Shown here piece after piece: positions 49,143 through 59,551 of a stretch of 64,000 nt of DNA. The stretch lies in NCBI GenBank assembly GCA_027533395.1, contig JAPZUF010000010.1, positions 62,001-126,000 of the forward strand, read 5' to 3'. Source of the stretch: Cyclobacteriaceae bacterium. GTDB taxonomy: Bacteria; Bacteroidota; Bacteroidia; Cytophagales; Cyclobacteriaceae. Below the pieces are notes generated by a model. The model did no database searches. It saw only the letters and a list, made by a program, of their open reading frames with translations, and had not been told where the DNA came from. Position numbers and translations under genes: made by a program. Numbering within the stretch: the stretch's first letter is position 1; each line of letters starts with the position of its first letter.

Positions 49143-52112
49143 CTAATTATTTTTCTTTTTAAACAAACTCTGAATTTTCTTCGCAGCTTCTTCTTTTACT
49201 TTAGTGGCTGGATCAGCTTTTTTCGTTGTATCTCCAGGTTTCTTCTCTCCGCCTAAAACATTGTTGATTAGTTTTTCTGCTTCTTTGCTCTTAACTAACT
49301 CAGTAGCTTTTTTCGCAGCTTCATCTTTAATGGCATTTGTGGCTGCCTCTTTTACTTGTTGTTTTTGTTCGCTCATTAACAATTTTGTTTGTGGGTTGGC
49401 ATAATTGCCACCAATGCCAATAGTAACAGGAACCGGTTTGTTAGGATCTGTATTGCTGCCTGTATATTGATTCACAAAACCTGTTAATTGAGAACTAACT
49501 TTATTGGCAGGCACATTCATTTTTAATTGATAATCCAGCGAGCCATCTAATCCACTAGAACCCGCTACAGTTGTTTTGTAACTTCCGATGCTTACATCAA
49601 ATGGTTTAACTGTAAGTTTTCCATCTTTAATAGTAGCCGACATGATAACATCTTTTAATGTTACTTCGCTGGTGTTATCTAGTTTTGTAAGGGAGGTAAC
49701 GCCTGCGATAATTTTCGAATCTTTCAAGGCAGCTTGCGCCACTTTAATTAATCCGGCTGCATTAACGGTAGCCATGTTGGGCATCATTTGTTGGGTAAGC
49801 TCTCCATTAATTTTAAAATCGGTTGAGAAATTTCCATTTACCAAGCCTGCAATTGGTGCATACGTTTTAATGATGCTGAAGGAATTAGCCGCTTGTTGAA
49901 TGTTTAGTTTATCAATCTTTAAGGCAAGATCATATTTAGGATGTTTGATATCTTTTGCAGAGTAGGCGCCATCTACACCAAACTGTCCGCCTAATAAATT
50001 AAATCCTACACCTTTTAAATTGGCAACACCATCTTTCAGCACCACATCACCTTTTGCATTGCTTAGTGTATAATCCATCATTTTTACAGTCTTTATATTG
50101 GAGCGTAAAATGAAATCTATATTTTCAGGAATAGGAATCACACCAAAAGATGCAGTATCTATTTCTGTTGCTGTGCTTTCTGTTTCCGTCATAAATTCAT
50201 TTAAGTCGAGTAAATTCGAATTAAAATCAAGTGAACCTTTGATTACTTCTTTCTCGCTTAGTACATAACCTAGGTAGTTGCTTACATTTCCTTTTACACT
50301 GAAATCACTTTTGCCAATCGTTCCGCTCGTATTGCTTAATTCAATCTGTTTAGGATTAAATGTTAATGTTGATTGTGCGATTGTAACTTGATAAGGCAAA
50401 TCTTTGGAAGCAAAACTAAAGTTGGCGAGCGAAGCATTACCAGACGTTGGCAGTTTATCGTATCTACCGGCTTCCAAATCGCTCATCTTACCTTGAGTGC
50501 GTACATCTGCTTTTACTTTTCCTGCAAGTGTCATGCCTTCTAAAGGAAATATTTTCGTGATCTTTTCTAAATCGATACCACCTTTTGCAGCTACATCCCA
50601 GGTATAATTTTCAAGGTTTTGAAGGAGCATATTGGCGGTAAAAGTTTCGCCATCCATTTTTAAATTCAAATCGTTTACTTTAATGGTGGTTTCGGCCATT
50701 TTACCTGAGGTATTAACAACACCTGCTTGTAATTTCAAATCTTCAATAGGTATCGGAAATTCGGCCGACTTAACATATCCATTGCTAAGTGCCATTTGTG
50801 CATCAATGGCAGGAATTATATTCTTAACGCTATCATATATGCCTTTGGCTTTTAGATTAAGCGAATACAAACCTTTCAATTCTAATCCATCTATCGGAAA
50901 CATTTTGGTGAGTTCTCCTAGATTCAATTTGGCCGCAACGTTAGCATCAATCGGATAATTGCGCAGGTTTTCAACTAACAAAGTGGCATCGAAAGGATTC
51001 GAACCAAAATCCATGTGAAACTTTTTAATGTTGATGAGTGTGTTTTCAATTACGCCATCTTTGTTATCGACCAACATATCTACATTAATGTTATTGACAG
51101 CCGTTGGTAAATCAGGATATTTAAACATAGCGTCTTTCACCAATAAGTTGACTTGGTAGGCTGGCATTTGTGTATCGCTGAATGTTCCTTTTACAAAACC
51201 ATTAAATGCTAAATCTCCGTTTGTTTCAATGTTGGAGAAAGAAGAAGAATACATACCCGGCACAAGCGACAACAAACTTTTAAATGAGTTATCCGGACTG
51301 CTGAATGAAATATCCATTCCGAAATCATTTTCATTCATCTTAAACCAACCATCAAAAGCCATAGCGAAGTCGTTTACTTTCGCTTTGTTTTCTTTAAAAG
51401 TATATTTGGTATAACCTTCACTAATCTGAATGATGGCATCGATTTCAACTTGCTTGTTTGTCAGCAACTCCATACCATCGAACGAAGTTGTAACGGTATC
51501 TGCTTTGGTGTAGGTTTTTAAATCAAATACATCCTGATTAAAATTTCCGCTTCCGTTGTGGTTTAATCCTTTTAACGTTAAGGTATAAGGCAAAGTAGCA
51601 TCGTTGTATGTTACTTCTCCATCAGAAACTTCCCAACTATCAATACCAAAAGAAAAAGCGGTGGCTTCTTCGGTTGTTTGCGTTGTGGTATCCGTTGATG
51701 GCATGGCGATGTCGTAATTAGCACGACCATCAGCTAAAACCTGAACATTAACGATAGGGTGAACTACACTTATGCTTTTTACTTTTAGCTGGTCGCCAAA
51801 AATAAGGTCTCCTAGGTTTACAGCTACACCAATTTTTTCGGTAGCGAATAAAACAGTTCCAGCAAAGGGCTCGCGGTTGATTACACCTAACTCTCCTAAT
51901 TCGACTGTCAGGTTAGGGAAGTTTTTAAATAAACTAATATTAAGTTGATCGATGTTGTAGGTAACATCGGCATTAACGGCATTGGCTAATTCTTTATCAA
52001 TAGCGGCTTTAATATCATCTTTAAAAACAATAGGAATGATGATAGCAGCGGCAACGATGAGTGCTAAAAGACTACCCAAAACGATGAGCGTCCATTTGAT
52101 CATTTTTTTCAT
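49143..52112 (-). CDS. AsmA-family envelope protein
   Basis: 989 residues. One N-terminal membrane helix (about 5-30) and a very long periplasmic beta-rich body: early ELANAVNADVTYNIDQLNIS (AsmA opening) and late AGLIKVAQAALKDSKIIAG, typical of AsmA/TamB relatives that form hydrophobic grooves for lipid transfer between membranes. The tail (about 925-989) is Lys/Glu-rich and helical. Role in outer-membrane lipid supply is inferred from the family. Confidence 0.88.
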   Translation of the reverse strand: MKKMIKWTLIVLGSLLALIVAAAIIIPIVFKDDIKAAIDKELANAVNADVTYNIDQLNISLFKNFPNLTVELGELGVINREPFAGTVLFATEKIGVAVNLGDLIFGDQLKVKSISVVHPIVNVQVLADGRANYDIAMPSTDTTTQTTEEATAFSFGIDSWEVSDGEVTYNDATLPYTLTLKGLNHNGSGNFNQDVFDLKTYTKADTVTTSFDGMELLTNKQVEIDAIIQISEGYTKYTFKENKAKVNDFAMAFDGWFKMNENDFGMDISFSSPDNSFKSLLSLVPGMYSSSFSNIETNGDLAFNGFVKGTFSDTQMPAYQVNLLVKDAMFKYPDLPTAVNNINVDMLVDNKDGVIENTLINIKKFHMDFGSNPFDATLLVENLRNYPIDANVAAKLNLGELTKMFPIDGLELKGLYSLNLKAKGIYDSVKNIIPAIDAQMALSNGYVKSAEFPIPIEDLKLQAGVVNTSGKMAETTIKVNDLNLKMDGETFTANMLLQNLENYTWDVAAKGGIDLEKITKIFPLEGMTLAGKVKADVRTQGKMSDLEAGRYDKLPTSGNASLANFSFASKDLPYQVTIAQSTLTFNPKQIELSNTSGTIGKSDFSVKGNVSNYLGYVLSEKEVIKGSLDFNSNLLDLNEFMTETESTATEIDTASFGVIPIPENIDFILRSNIKTVKMMDYTLSNAKGDVVLKDGVANLKGVGFNLLGGQFGVDGAYSAKDIKHPKYDLALKIDKLNIQQAANSFSIIKTYAPIAGLVNGNFSTDFKINGELTQQMMPNMATVNAAGLIKVAQAALKDSKIIAGVTSLTKLDNTSEVTLKDVIMSATIKDGKLTVKPFDVSIGSYKTTVAGSSGLDGSLDYQLKMNVPANKVSSQLTGFVNQYTGSNTDPNKPVPVTIGIGGNYANPQTKLLMSEQKQQVKEAATNAIKDEAAKKATELVKSKEAEKLINNVLGGEKKPGDTTKKADPATKVKEEAAKKIQSLFKKKNN

Positions 52113-52136
52113 GATAGAAATGAATTTTTAGAGATA

Positions 52137-52144
52137 CAAAGTTA
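52137..52144 (-). promoter_or_regulatory. Candidate -7 box of the AsmA-like gene
   Basis: TAACTTTG on the minus strand, 24 bp before the start; a TTG lies 16 bp further upstream. Confidence 0.45.
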
Positions 52145-52283
52145 CAACGTTAATAAGCAACAATGTGCATACCAGAACGTACGTTTTTCTACACAATTAT
52201 TATTTCTGGCGAAGAAATTTAAAATTATAGTGAAGTTGATAGCACGTAAGTAAAAATGAAAGTAATACTATTTCAAAAACAAT

Positions 52284-53732
52284 TTAATGTAATTGTAAAA
52301 GCCAATTCATAGCTCGCTTTACAAAATTGGTATAAGGTGGATACAAAGGTTTGATGGTCGTTAACCCATTGCGCTGTTTCATAACTGGCTTTACATGAGA
52401 AAAAGCTAAAAATCCATAATAACCATGTGTGCTACCCATACCCGAATTGTTTACACCTCCAAAAGGTAAATGATTGTTTAAGAAATGCACGGCACTATCG
52501 TTGATACAAACCGCGCCTGAGGATGTTTGCTGAATGATGCTGTTTTGTTCTGCTTTATTTTGTGCATATATGTAAAGCGATAATGGTTTGGGCTTAGCAT
52601 TCACAAAAGCAATAGCTTCCTCTAATTTCTTGTAGGTAAAAATGGGAAGAATAGGTCCAAAAATTTCTTCCTTAGCCAGGCGTGCATTTTCGCTAACGTT
52701 GGTGATAATGGTTGGCTCGAAGAATAAATCGCTTTCGCGCACATTGCCACCATAAACAAGTTGTGCGCCTTTATCTAAGGCATCTTGTAACAATTCATTT
52801 AAACGCAGCCAATGTTTTTTGCTTACAATGCGTGTGTAGTGTTGGCTATCTTGTAAACTTTCGTTAGACGAAGTAAATCTTTTTTGAATATGATTGGCCA
52901 AAGCTTTTGTAAAATCAGCTGTTATTTTTTCTTCTACTAGTATGTAATCGGGGGCGATGCAGGTTTGTCCGCAATTGATGAATTTTGCTACCGCGATGCG
53001 TTCTGCTGCTTCTTGTAGGCGAGCGTTGTTTGTAACAAATGCAGGAGATTTCCCGCCTAATTCTAACGTAACGGAAGTAAGGTTTTCGGCTGCGGCTTTC
53101 ATAACTAATTTTCCTACCGTTGGGCTACCGGTAAAAAAGATATGATCGAAAGGTAAACTCGTTAAGTGTTGCGAAACAGACGCATCGCCTTCGGCAACAA
53201 AAACTTCATTTGGTGTAAAAAGCGATTCAACCATTTTCTTAATTAACGCTGAGGTATGTGGCGTAAACTCCGATGGTTTTACGATGGCCGTATTACCGGC
53301 AGCCAAAGCCGAAACCAATGGTCCGGCAGCCAGACTAAAGGGATAATTCCACGGTGAAATGATAAGACAAGTTCCTTTAGGTTCGGCTTTTACATAAGAG
53401 CGCGTGCCTAAAAAAGTAATAGGAGCATCGATTTTTTTTGGCGCAGCCCACGTATCTAAATTGACTAATGCATTTTTTATCTCAGCTAATACATGAAAAA
53501 TTTCGGTGCCATCTACTTCTCCGGCAGGTTTTTTAAAGTCGGAATAAATGGCTTGTTGTATCGCTTCTCTATTGGTGTGAATCCAACTTCTTAGTTTTCT
53601 AAGATTAGATTTTCTATCGGCTAAATTGCCTTTGCGCAATTTCAATGCTGTGGCTTGTTGCGAAGTAAAGATGGTGACTAAGTCTGTTGCCTGTTTTGTT
53701 GCCGTTCCATTTTCCATGTAAGCAAGGTACAA
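52284..53732 (-). CDS. Aldehyde dehydrogenase family protein
   Basis: 482 residues; start M6 (53717) is equally possible. ISPWNYPFSLAAGPLVSALAAGN (part) binds NAD(P), VTLELGGKSPAFV holds the general base Glu, and FINCGQTCIAPDY carries catalytic Cys. The form without an N-terminal extension and the hydrophobic C-terminal tail (NFVKRAMNWLLQLH) resemble class-3 fatty aldehyde dehydrogenases, which attach to membranes. Confidence 0.93.
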   Translation of the reverse strand: MYLAYMENGTATKQATDLVTIFTSQQATALKLRKGNLADRKSNLRKLRSWIHTNREAIQQAIYSDFKKPAGEVDGTEIFHVLAEIKNALVNLDTWAAPKKIDAPITFLGTRSYVKAEPKGTCLIISPWNYPFSLAAGPLVSALAAGNTAIVKPSEFTPHTSALIKKMVESLFTPNEVFVAEGDASVSQHLTSLPFDHIFFTGSPTVGKLVMKAAAENLTSVTLELGGKSPAFVTNNARLQEAAERIAVAKFINCGQTCIAPDYILVEEKITADFTKALANHIQKRFTSSNESLQDSQHYTRIVSKKHWLRLNELLQDALDKGAQLVYGGNVRESDLFFEPTIITNVSENARLAKEEIFGPILPIFTYKKLEEAIAFVNAKPKPLSLYIYAQNKAEQNSIIQQTSSGAVCINDSAVHFLNNHLPFGGVNNSGMGSTHGYYGFLAFSHVKPVMKQRNGLTTIKPLYPPYTNFVKRAMNWLLQLH

Positions 53733-53824
53733 AAGGTTTAGGGCAAAAACTTAACACAACATTTACTTGACTTGTATTACCGAAATGTTAATTTTGATAA
53801 CAATAAATTAACATTGGCTTAACA

Positions 53825-54655
53825 GTGAAGTTGAAAACCGCATTTTTGTTGATTTTTTGGGCTTTTTTAAAGCCTGTAGATGCACAATCTTTAACGGATT
53901 TAAGATTGGTCTGGACGGATTTTGCCCAAACTTCCGGCTATTCTGGTGTTCAAATCGGTGAGGTTAATCGATTTTTTAATCGTTTAGCGAAACATCAAAA
54001 TCGATTACGTGAAAAATCGGAAATTGAGCGTGCAAAGTGGTTGTTTGTGCAGGCGAAGGCTAAATTTTTTGTTTCGTATGAGGACGAAGCCAATTTCTCC
54101 ACTACTATTCAATCCGGAACATTCAATTGTTTAACAGGTACAACTTTGCTTGCCTCGCTTTTTAGTCATTTCGAAATTCCGCATCAAATCATTGAAACCA
54201 ATCATCATATTTTTATTTTGATCGATACACCGGAAAAAGTGTTGGTAGAAGTTACCGATCCAAACGGTTTTATCGCGAATAAAAAAGAAATAGAAATGCG
54301 TTTAGAACGCTACCAACAAAACACACAGTTTGCAGGCGCCAATGACGATGATAAAAAAATGTATCGTTATACGTTTAATCTGTGGGAAAGCATTTCGCTT
54401 ACAGATTTAAAAGGAAGATTATTTTACAACGAATCCGTAAAATCGTTTAACCATAAAAATCTGGGGTTATCTATAAATCAATTGGCTCAAGCCGAAGCGT
54501 GTAGTTATTCGGAGCGCTACAGCGAGCTTGCTCAGATTTTAAGTTTATCTGTAAAACTCAATGAAACTTTAGAAGAAGAGAAAAAATTTCAACTCTTGCT
54601 TCAGCTTAAAAATATTTGCAGAAAGAATGCTGCGTATGCTCTATCTGCTAACTAA
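53825..54655 (+). CDS. Exported transglutaminase-like protein
   Basis: 276 residues from a GTG; signal peptide to PVDAQ (21). GTFNCLTGTTLLASLF carries a Cys at a helix start and ETNHHIFILIDT a His on a strand, followed by VEVTDPNG with Asp: the Cys-His-Asp order of transglutaminase-like peptidases. Target unknown. It faces the dienelactone hydrolase gene with 1 bp between stops. Confidence 0.7.
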   Translation: MKLKTAFLLIFWAFLKPVDAQSLTDLRLVWTDFAQTSGYSGVQIGEVNRFFNRLAKHQNRLREKSEIERAKWLFVQAKAKFFVSYEDEANFSTTIQSGTFNCLTGTTLLASLFSHFEIPHQIIETNHHIFILIDTPEKVLVEVTDPNGFIANKKEIEMRLERYQQNTQFAGANDDDKKMYRYTFNLWESISLTDLKGRLFYNESVKSFNHKNLGLSINQLAQAEACSYSERYSELAQILSLSVKLNETLEEEKKFQLLLQLKNICRKNAAYALSAN

Positions 54656-54656
54656 A

Positions 54657-55514
54657 TCAACTTAAATATTTTTTAAAAAATTCGATGGTTCTTTGCCAGG
54701 CTAATTTGGCTGCGGCCTCATTATATCGCGTTGACGCAGTATCGTTATGGAAGGCATGTTGTGCACCGGCATACACATGTTGTTCATATTTTATGCCAGC
54801 CTCTTGTAGAGCTTTTTCATAGGCATCTTTTTCGGCATTAACTCTTTCGTCCATTTCGGCATAATGAATGCACAAAGCAGCTTTGATATTTTTAACCATA
54901 CTCAAATCGGGTTGCCGGCCATAAAAAGGAGCAGAAGCTTTTAACTTAGGTTCATAAACCGCTAAATTATTTGCCATTGCGCCACCCCAACAAAAACCGA
55001 TACAACCGAATTGTTCGTTGCAATCTTTCTCTTTCTCCAAAAAGCGGAAGGCTCCTCTAAAATTTTCGATGGTTTGCTGGGCATCAAGTTTCTGAAACAG
55101 CTCACGTGCTTCATCGGCATTAGTGGGTGTACCGCCAACAGGAGATAAACCATCCGGAGCCAAAGCAACAAAACCTTCTAAGGCCATTCTTCGGGTTACG
55201 TCTTCGATGTGTGGGTTCAATCCTCTGTTTTCGTGCACAACTACAATACCCGGAAACTTCCCTTTTTTCTTTGGCTTTGCCAGATAGCCCCGCATGGTAA
55301 CCGTGCCAACTTGGTATTGGATGTAGGCAGTTTCTAGCCTTTCATCTTGTTGCGGAATAGTTGCTGCGTGCGCATAATTAACTTCCAGAAAAGGCAAGAC
55401 AGAAAGTGCTGCGGCTGTGCTTCCTGTTAGGACAGCTAGTTTTTTTAAAAATTCCTCGCGGGATAAAGGTTTGTGTGTGTATTCGTCAAAGAGGTTGATG
55501 ATGCGTTGATCCAT
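54657..55514 (-). CDS. Dienelactone hydrolase family protein
   Basis: 285 residues. A long N-terminal part with LKKLAVLTGSTAAALSVLPFLE looks like a Tat/Sec-type or membrane-anchoring leader, but a twin Arg is absent. The catalytic domain has VVVHENRGLNPHIEDV (oxyanion/Glu), GFCWGG with nucleophile Cys in place of Ser, and AQHAFHN with His: the DLH Cys-His-Asp triad. Substrate unknown; no catechol pathway genes nearby. Confidence 0.9.
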   Translation of the reverse strand: MDQRIINLFDEYTHKPLSREEFLKKLAVLTGSTAAALSVLPFLEVNYAHAATIPQQDERLETAYIQYQVGTVTMRGYLAKPKKKGKFPGIVVVHENRGLNPHIEDVTRRMALEGFVALAPDGLSPVGGTPTNADEARELFQKLDAQQTIENFRGAFRFLEKEKDCNEQFGCIGFCWGGAMANNLAVYEPKLKASAPFYGRQPDLSMVKNIKAALCIHYAEMDERVNAEKDAYEKALQEAGIKYEQHVYAGAQHAFHNDTASTRYNEAAAKLAWQRTIEFFKKYLS

Positions 55515-55607
55515 TCATTATAAATTTTAATGATGATAGGCATTTCTTGTTGAATGATTTCAACTTATATGATTAGCGGAAAGAAATGATGGAAAATGGC
55601 GAAAAAT

Positions 55608-55635
55608 AAAAATCCCTGCCTCGGCAGGGATTTTT
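55608..55635 (-). terminator. Rho-independent terminator after tRNA-His
   Basis: AAAAATCCCTGCC / GGCAGGGATTTTT, 13-bp stem; 1 bp after the tRNA end on the minus strand. Confidence 0.8.
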
Positions 55636-55636
55636 G

Positions 55637-55711
55637 GGTGAATGATGGGATTCGAACCCACGACCCTCAGAATCACAATCTGATGTTCTAACCAACTGAA
55701 CTACATCCACC
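55637..55711 (-). tRNA. tRNA-His (anticodon GTG)
   Basis: Cloverleaf on the minus strand: acceptor GTGGATG / CATTCAC, anticodon arm TCAGA-TTGTGAT-TCTGA with anticodon GTG, T-arm GTGGGTTCGAATCCCAT. C73 with an encoded extra G at position -1 (55711) is the tRNA-His identity pair. CCA is not encoded. Confidence 0.96.
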
Positions 55712-55773
55712 GTAAACGCGGCATTTACCGCGAAAGGATGGCAAAGGTAGGCACTAGGTAGAAAATTGCCAAA

Positions 55774-57114
55774 TCAAGCTCTGCTAAACTTTAATCTTTG
55801 TCCCATTTGTTCGTTTTGCAACATACCATTGGCGTAAGCCAAATATCCAGAAACAAATGTGTGTGTTACTTTGTGCGAAAAGGTTTGTCCTTCGAATGGC
55901 GACCAACCGCATTTGGCTAAAATGTTTTTCTTTTCTACCTGCCAGTTTTCGTTAGGGTTTACCAAAACTAAATCGGCAAAATAACCTTCGCGGATAAAAC
56001 CTCTTTCTTGCATTCGATACAACGTTGCCACGTGGTGACTCATTTTTTCTACTACTTTTTCGATAGTGATTTTTCCTTGCTTTACCATTTCTAGCATGGC
56101 CACAACACTATGCTGTACCAATGGCCCACCACTAGGCGCTTTAAAATAGGGGTTTTGTTTTTCTTCTAACAAATGAGGCGCGTGGTCGGTAGCAATAACA
56201 TCAATTGTATTGTTCAAAACAGCTTGTAAAATGGCTTGTTGATCACTCGCACTTTTAACAGCCGGATTCCACTTAATGAGAGAACCTTTTGTAACATAGT
56301 CGCTATCATTAAACCACAAATGGTGAATGCATGCTTCGGCAGTAATTTTCTTTTTTTCTAAGGGAATGCTGTTATCGAATAAACTTAATTCTTTAGCGGT
56401 AGATATATGGAGGACATGCAAATGAGTACCGAATTTTTTGGCAAGCTCAACCGCCATAGAAGATGAAAGGTAGCATACTTCTTCATCTCTGATGATGGGG
56501 TGATACGATACGGGAACATCTTCACCAAATTTTTGGCGGGCTGCTTCTGTATTTCTTCTGATGCTTTGTTCGTCTTCGCAATGGGTGGCAATTAACCCTT
56601 GAAATTTAGAAAAGAAAGTTTCTAATGTTTTAGGATTATCTACTAATAAATTTCCGGTGCTGGAGCCCATGAAAATTTTTAGTCCACATACTTTGGTTAA
56701 ATCTGTCTTTAGTACTTCTTCAATATTTTCATTAGATGCACCGATGTAAAAAGAATAATTAGCCAGCGAAGCATGAGCTGCAATTTTGTATTTATCTTCT
56801 AACAAACTTTGTGTAAAAGTAGGTGGAGAGGTATTGGGCATTTCCATATAGGTTGTTACACCTCCGGCAACAGCGGCTCTCGATTCAGTAAAAATATTGG
56901 CTTTATGCGTTAAACCAGGCTCACGAAAATGAACTTGATCGTCAATGGCACCAGGTAGTAAATAACTTCCCTTAGCATCGATTACTGTGTGTTGCTCTGT
57001 TAACTGTTGCACATTTCCTATCTTTTCGATGCGTTCGCCTTTTATCAGCAAGTCGCCTTCGGTAACCTTGCCTTCGTTTACTATCTTTGCATTAACAATC
57101 AATGTTGTTTTCAT
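55774..57114 (-). CDS. pyrC: Dihydroorotase (class I type)
   Basis: 446 residues. AVAGGVTTYMEMPNTSP, GLKIFMGSSTGN (carboxylated Lys), HVLHIST, and IATDHAPH mark a dihydroorotase of pyrimidine synthesis. The first metal motif reads DQVHFREPG: Gln replaces the first His of the usual HxH. I recall this form from other Bacteroidota, so it is probably a family variant, not damage. Confidence 0.92.
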   Translation of the reverse strand: MKTTLIVNAKIVNEGKVTEGDLLIKGERIEKIGNVQQLTEQHTVIDAKGSYLLPGAIDDQVHFREPGLTHKANIFTESRAAVAGGVTTYMEMPNTSPPTFTQSLLEDKYKIAAHASLANYSFYIGASNENIEEVLKTDLTKVCGLKIFMGSSTGNLLVDNPKTLETFFSKFQGLIATHCEDEQSIRRNTEAARQKFGEDVPVSYHPIIRDEEVCYLSSSMAVELAKKFGTHLHVLHISTAKELSLFDNSIPLEKKKITAEACIHHLWFNDSDYVTKGSLIKWNPAVKSASDQQAILQAVLNNTIDVIATDHAPHLLEEKQNPYFKAPSGGPLVQHSVVAMLEMVKQGKITIEKVVEKMSHHVATLYRMQERGFIREGYFADLVLVNPNENWQVEKKNILAKCGWSPFEGQTFSHKVTHTFVSGYLAYANGMLQNEQMGQRLKFSRA

Positions 57115-57176
57115 ATCGAATTCAATAATTTACAATGTTGATTTAATTTTCTATTAGTAAAGGTAAACAGCAAAAC

Positions 57177-58424
57177 GTGTCCGCCACTCAAACATTCGAA
57201 GATTTTAAGTTGAATAAACAACTGTTGATGGCTATCGAAGAAGCCGGATTTACGCAACCTACTGAAATACAACAGAAAGCTATACCAGCCGTGCTTGGTG
57301 GCCAGGCGGTAATTGGCATTGCCCAAACCGGAACAGGCAAAACAGCTGCTTATGTATTGCCTTTGTTGATGAAAGTAAAATATGCACAAGGCACAGAACC
57401 ACGCGCGCTTATTTTAGCACCCACCAAAGAATTGGTGGTGCAATTAGCCGAACATACCAAGCGATTAGCCAAATACACTGATTTACGCATTGCGGCCATA
57501 TATGGTGGCGTTGGTGTGAAGGCACATAGCGATTTGATCAAAGCTGGAGTAGATATTATTGTAGCTACACCGGGAAGATTCATGGAAATTTATTTGCGGA
57601 AAGAATTGCCTGTTAAGCAAATTAAAACATTGGTATTAGATGAGGCTGATCGCATGATGGACATGGGTTTTATGCCACAACTCCGCAAAATTTTTGAAGT
57701 GTTACCGGTAAAAAGACAAAACCTTTTGTTCTCTGCTACCTTTGGCGAACGTGTAGAACGTTTGTCGCAAGATTTTCTAGAATTCCCGCTACGCATTGAA
57801 GTTACTCCGCAAGCAACGGCTGCTACACAAGTGGCGCAAGCTTTGTATCGTGTGCCGAACTTAAAAACAAAAATCGATTTGCTTTTGCATTTGCTTGCTG
57901 ATGAAAGCTGGCAGCGCGTCATGATCTTTACTAAAACAAAAGATACAGCCAACAACATCTATAAATTTCTGGAGCGAAAAAATATTGGTTTGGTGCGGGT
58001 CATTCATTCCAACAAAGGACAGAACACACGCATCAATGCGATGCAAGAATTTAAAGATGGGAATTTGCGCATTTTAGTTTCTACTGATGTATCTGCCAGA
58101 GGAATTGATGTGAAAGGAGTAAGCCATGTTTTAAACTTCGATGTGCCGATTTTATATGATGATTATGTACATAGAATAGGCAGAACAGGTCGCGCATTCG
58201 AAACCGGCTCTGCTGTAACTTTTGTAAACCCTGCCGAAGAATACCACATCGCGAAGATTGAAAAACTAATCAGAGAAGAAATTCCGGTAATGATCTTACC
58301 AAAAGAAATAATACCAGAGGAAACTCCGTTTGAAGAGAAGCAAGAAATGGCAAGAGAAATTGACAGACAAAAGAGAAAAGAAGACCCTACTTATCAAGGT
58401 GCATTCCATGAACGCAAGCGTTAG
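57177..58424 (+). CDS. DEAD-box RNA helicase
   Basis: 415 residues from a GTG. Q motif FTQPTEIQQKAIP, motif I AQTGTGKT, motif II DEAD (LDEADRMMDMGF), motif III SAT, motif V STDVSARGID, motif VI HRIGRTGR. Short, charged C-terminus without an extra RNA-binding domain, as in RhlE-type proteins. Likely in ribosome assembly or RNA turnover. Confidence 0.95.
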   Translation: MSATQTFEDFKLNKQLLMAIEEAGFTQPTEIQQKAIPAVLGGQAVIGIAQTGTGKTAAYVLPLLMKVKYAQGTEPRALILAPTKELVVQLAEHTKRLAKYTDLRIAAIYGGVGVKAHSDLIKAGVDIIVATPGRFMEIYLRKELPVKQIKTLVLDEADRMMDMGFMPQLRKIFEVLPVKRQNLLFSATFGERVERLSQDFLEFPLRIEVTPQATAATQVAQALYRVPNLKTKIDLLLHLLADESWQRVMIFTKTKDTANNIYKFLERKNIGLVRVIHSNKGQNTRINAMQEFKDGNLRILVSTDVSARGIDVKGVSHVLNFDVPILYDDYVHRIGRTGRAFETGSAVTFVNPAEEYHIAKIEKLIREEIPVMILPKEIIPEETPFEEKQEMAREIDRQKRKEDPTYQGAFHERKR

Positions 58425-59505
58425 TTTTTGTTTAGCTTTCTTATTTTCTTCAATCGTTTTACAAGCACAGGTAAGCAACAATAACATTTCGAGTTTAATC
58501 AAGCTGGAGCTTCATGCACCACCCTTCGCATCGCATACACAACATAATACAGTAGAGTGGAACTGCATCAATAAAAAATTAACAGAAAAGTGTTTGGTAT
58601 ACCACAACGACCAGTGGTTTTCTTTCTCTCCTAAAGATGATAAAACCGTATACTTAAACGTTGGCAAACAAGTATGTAAGAATAAATATGGCGTTCAAGT
58701 ATTGGTGTTAAGGGGTAATCCATGCGAGAAATTAAGTTATGAACTTATCCATTGCGAATCGTTCACGAATCAATCAGACACTTTTATAGCATTAAAAAAT
58801 TTAAATGTAAATGAAACGTACTTAATTAACATTGATGGTTTTTTAGGTGATCTATGCAGTTTCGAAATAGCAATAAGCGATAAGCCGGAAGGTTTACCGA
58901 TTGCTTCAAAAATCAAATATGTAAACACGCAAGTTAAAATCGAAAATCACCAAGGAATTGTTGAGATTAGGTGGAGCTTACCAGAATTGTTGCAAGATTC
59001 TGTAGCATCTTTTGAAATTGTAAGAATGAAAACTGGTGATAAAAGACCAACAGAAATTAAGAGAGTAAGTGCGCTTGGTAATGCAGCAGGTACCTATCAA
59101 AGTCAATATGTTGTGAATGATTCCCTTCCTGAATTTGGAAGATACCAATACAAAATTTATGCGGTATCGCCAGAAGAAAATCAATTTTGGTTACTGGCAG
59201 ATGAACAATTCTATTATAAAGATGAAAGAGAATTTATCCCTTTAATAATCAGCAATGTGTTTAAAGATAAAGATCATGTAACACTTACCATTTACGATGA
59301 AACAAGTGGCAAATTATTGAAATATAATAATTGCGTACGTTGTATCGAGAAAAAGTTTATTATTAACGCTACCAGTTGGCTTCAACAAGATAGCTATCGT
59401 TTTAAAGTAATAATAGCCAATCAAGATTCAGGTTTGGTGAAAGAGGAGCTTTGGATTTATGATTCACATTCAGGTTCGTTTTCAAGATCGCAGCAGAAAA
59501 AATGA
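58408..59505 (+). CDS. Exported protein with possible fibronectin-III-like domain
   Basis: 365 residues from ATG 58408, which lies inside the end of the helicase gene (17-bp overlap); a longer frame from 58330 precedes the signal peptide and is rejected. Signal peptide to VLQAQ (20). The middle (VEIRWSLPELLQDSVASFEIVRM part, then FGRYQYKIYAVSPE) reads as a FnIII-type strand set. Function unknown. Confidence 0.7.
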   Translation: MNASVSFCLAFLFSSIVLQAQVSNNNISSLIKLELHAPPFASHTQHNTVEWNCINKKLTEKCLVYHNDQWFSFSPKDDKTVYLNVGKQVCKNKYGVQVLVLRGNPCEKLSYELIHCESFTNQSDTFIALKNLNVNETYLINIDGFLGDLCSFEIAISDKPEGLPIASKIKYVNTQVKIENHQGIVEIRWSLPELLQDSVASFEIVRMKTGDKRPTEIKRVSALGNAAGTYQSQYVVNDSLPEFGRYQYKIYAVSPEENQFWLLADEQFYYKDEREFIPLIISNVFKDKDHVTLTIYDETSGKLLKYNNCVRCIEKKFIINATSWLQQDSYRFKVIIANQDSGLVKEELWIYDSHSGSFSRSQQKK

Positions 59506-59551
59506 AGAACGATATATACTTAGATATTGAAAGATCCACTTTGATTCAAGA

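Noticed and set aside
49588-50958. Plus-strand ORFs of 100+ codons opposite the AsmA-like gene
   Set aside because: Antisense shadows; the minus-strand gene has continuous family features, its own promoter box and a terminator.
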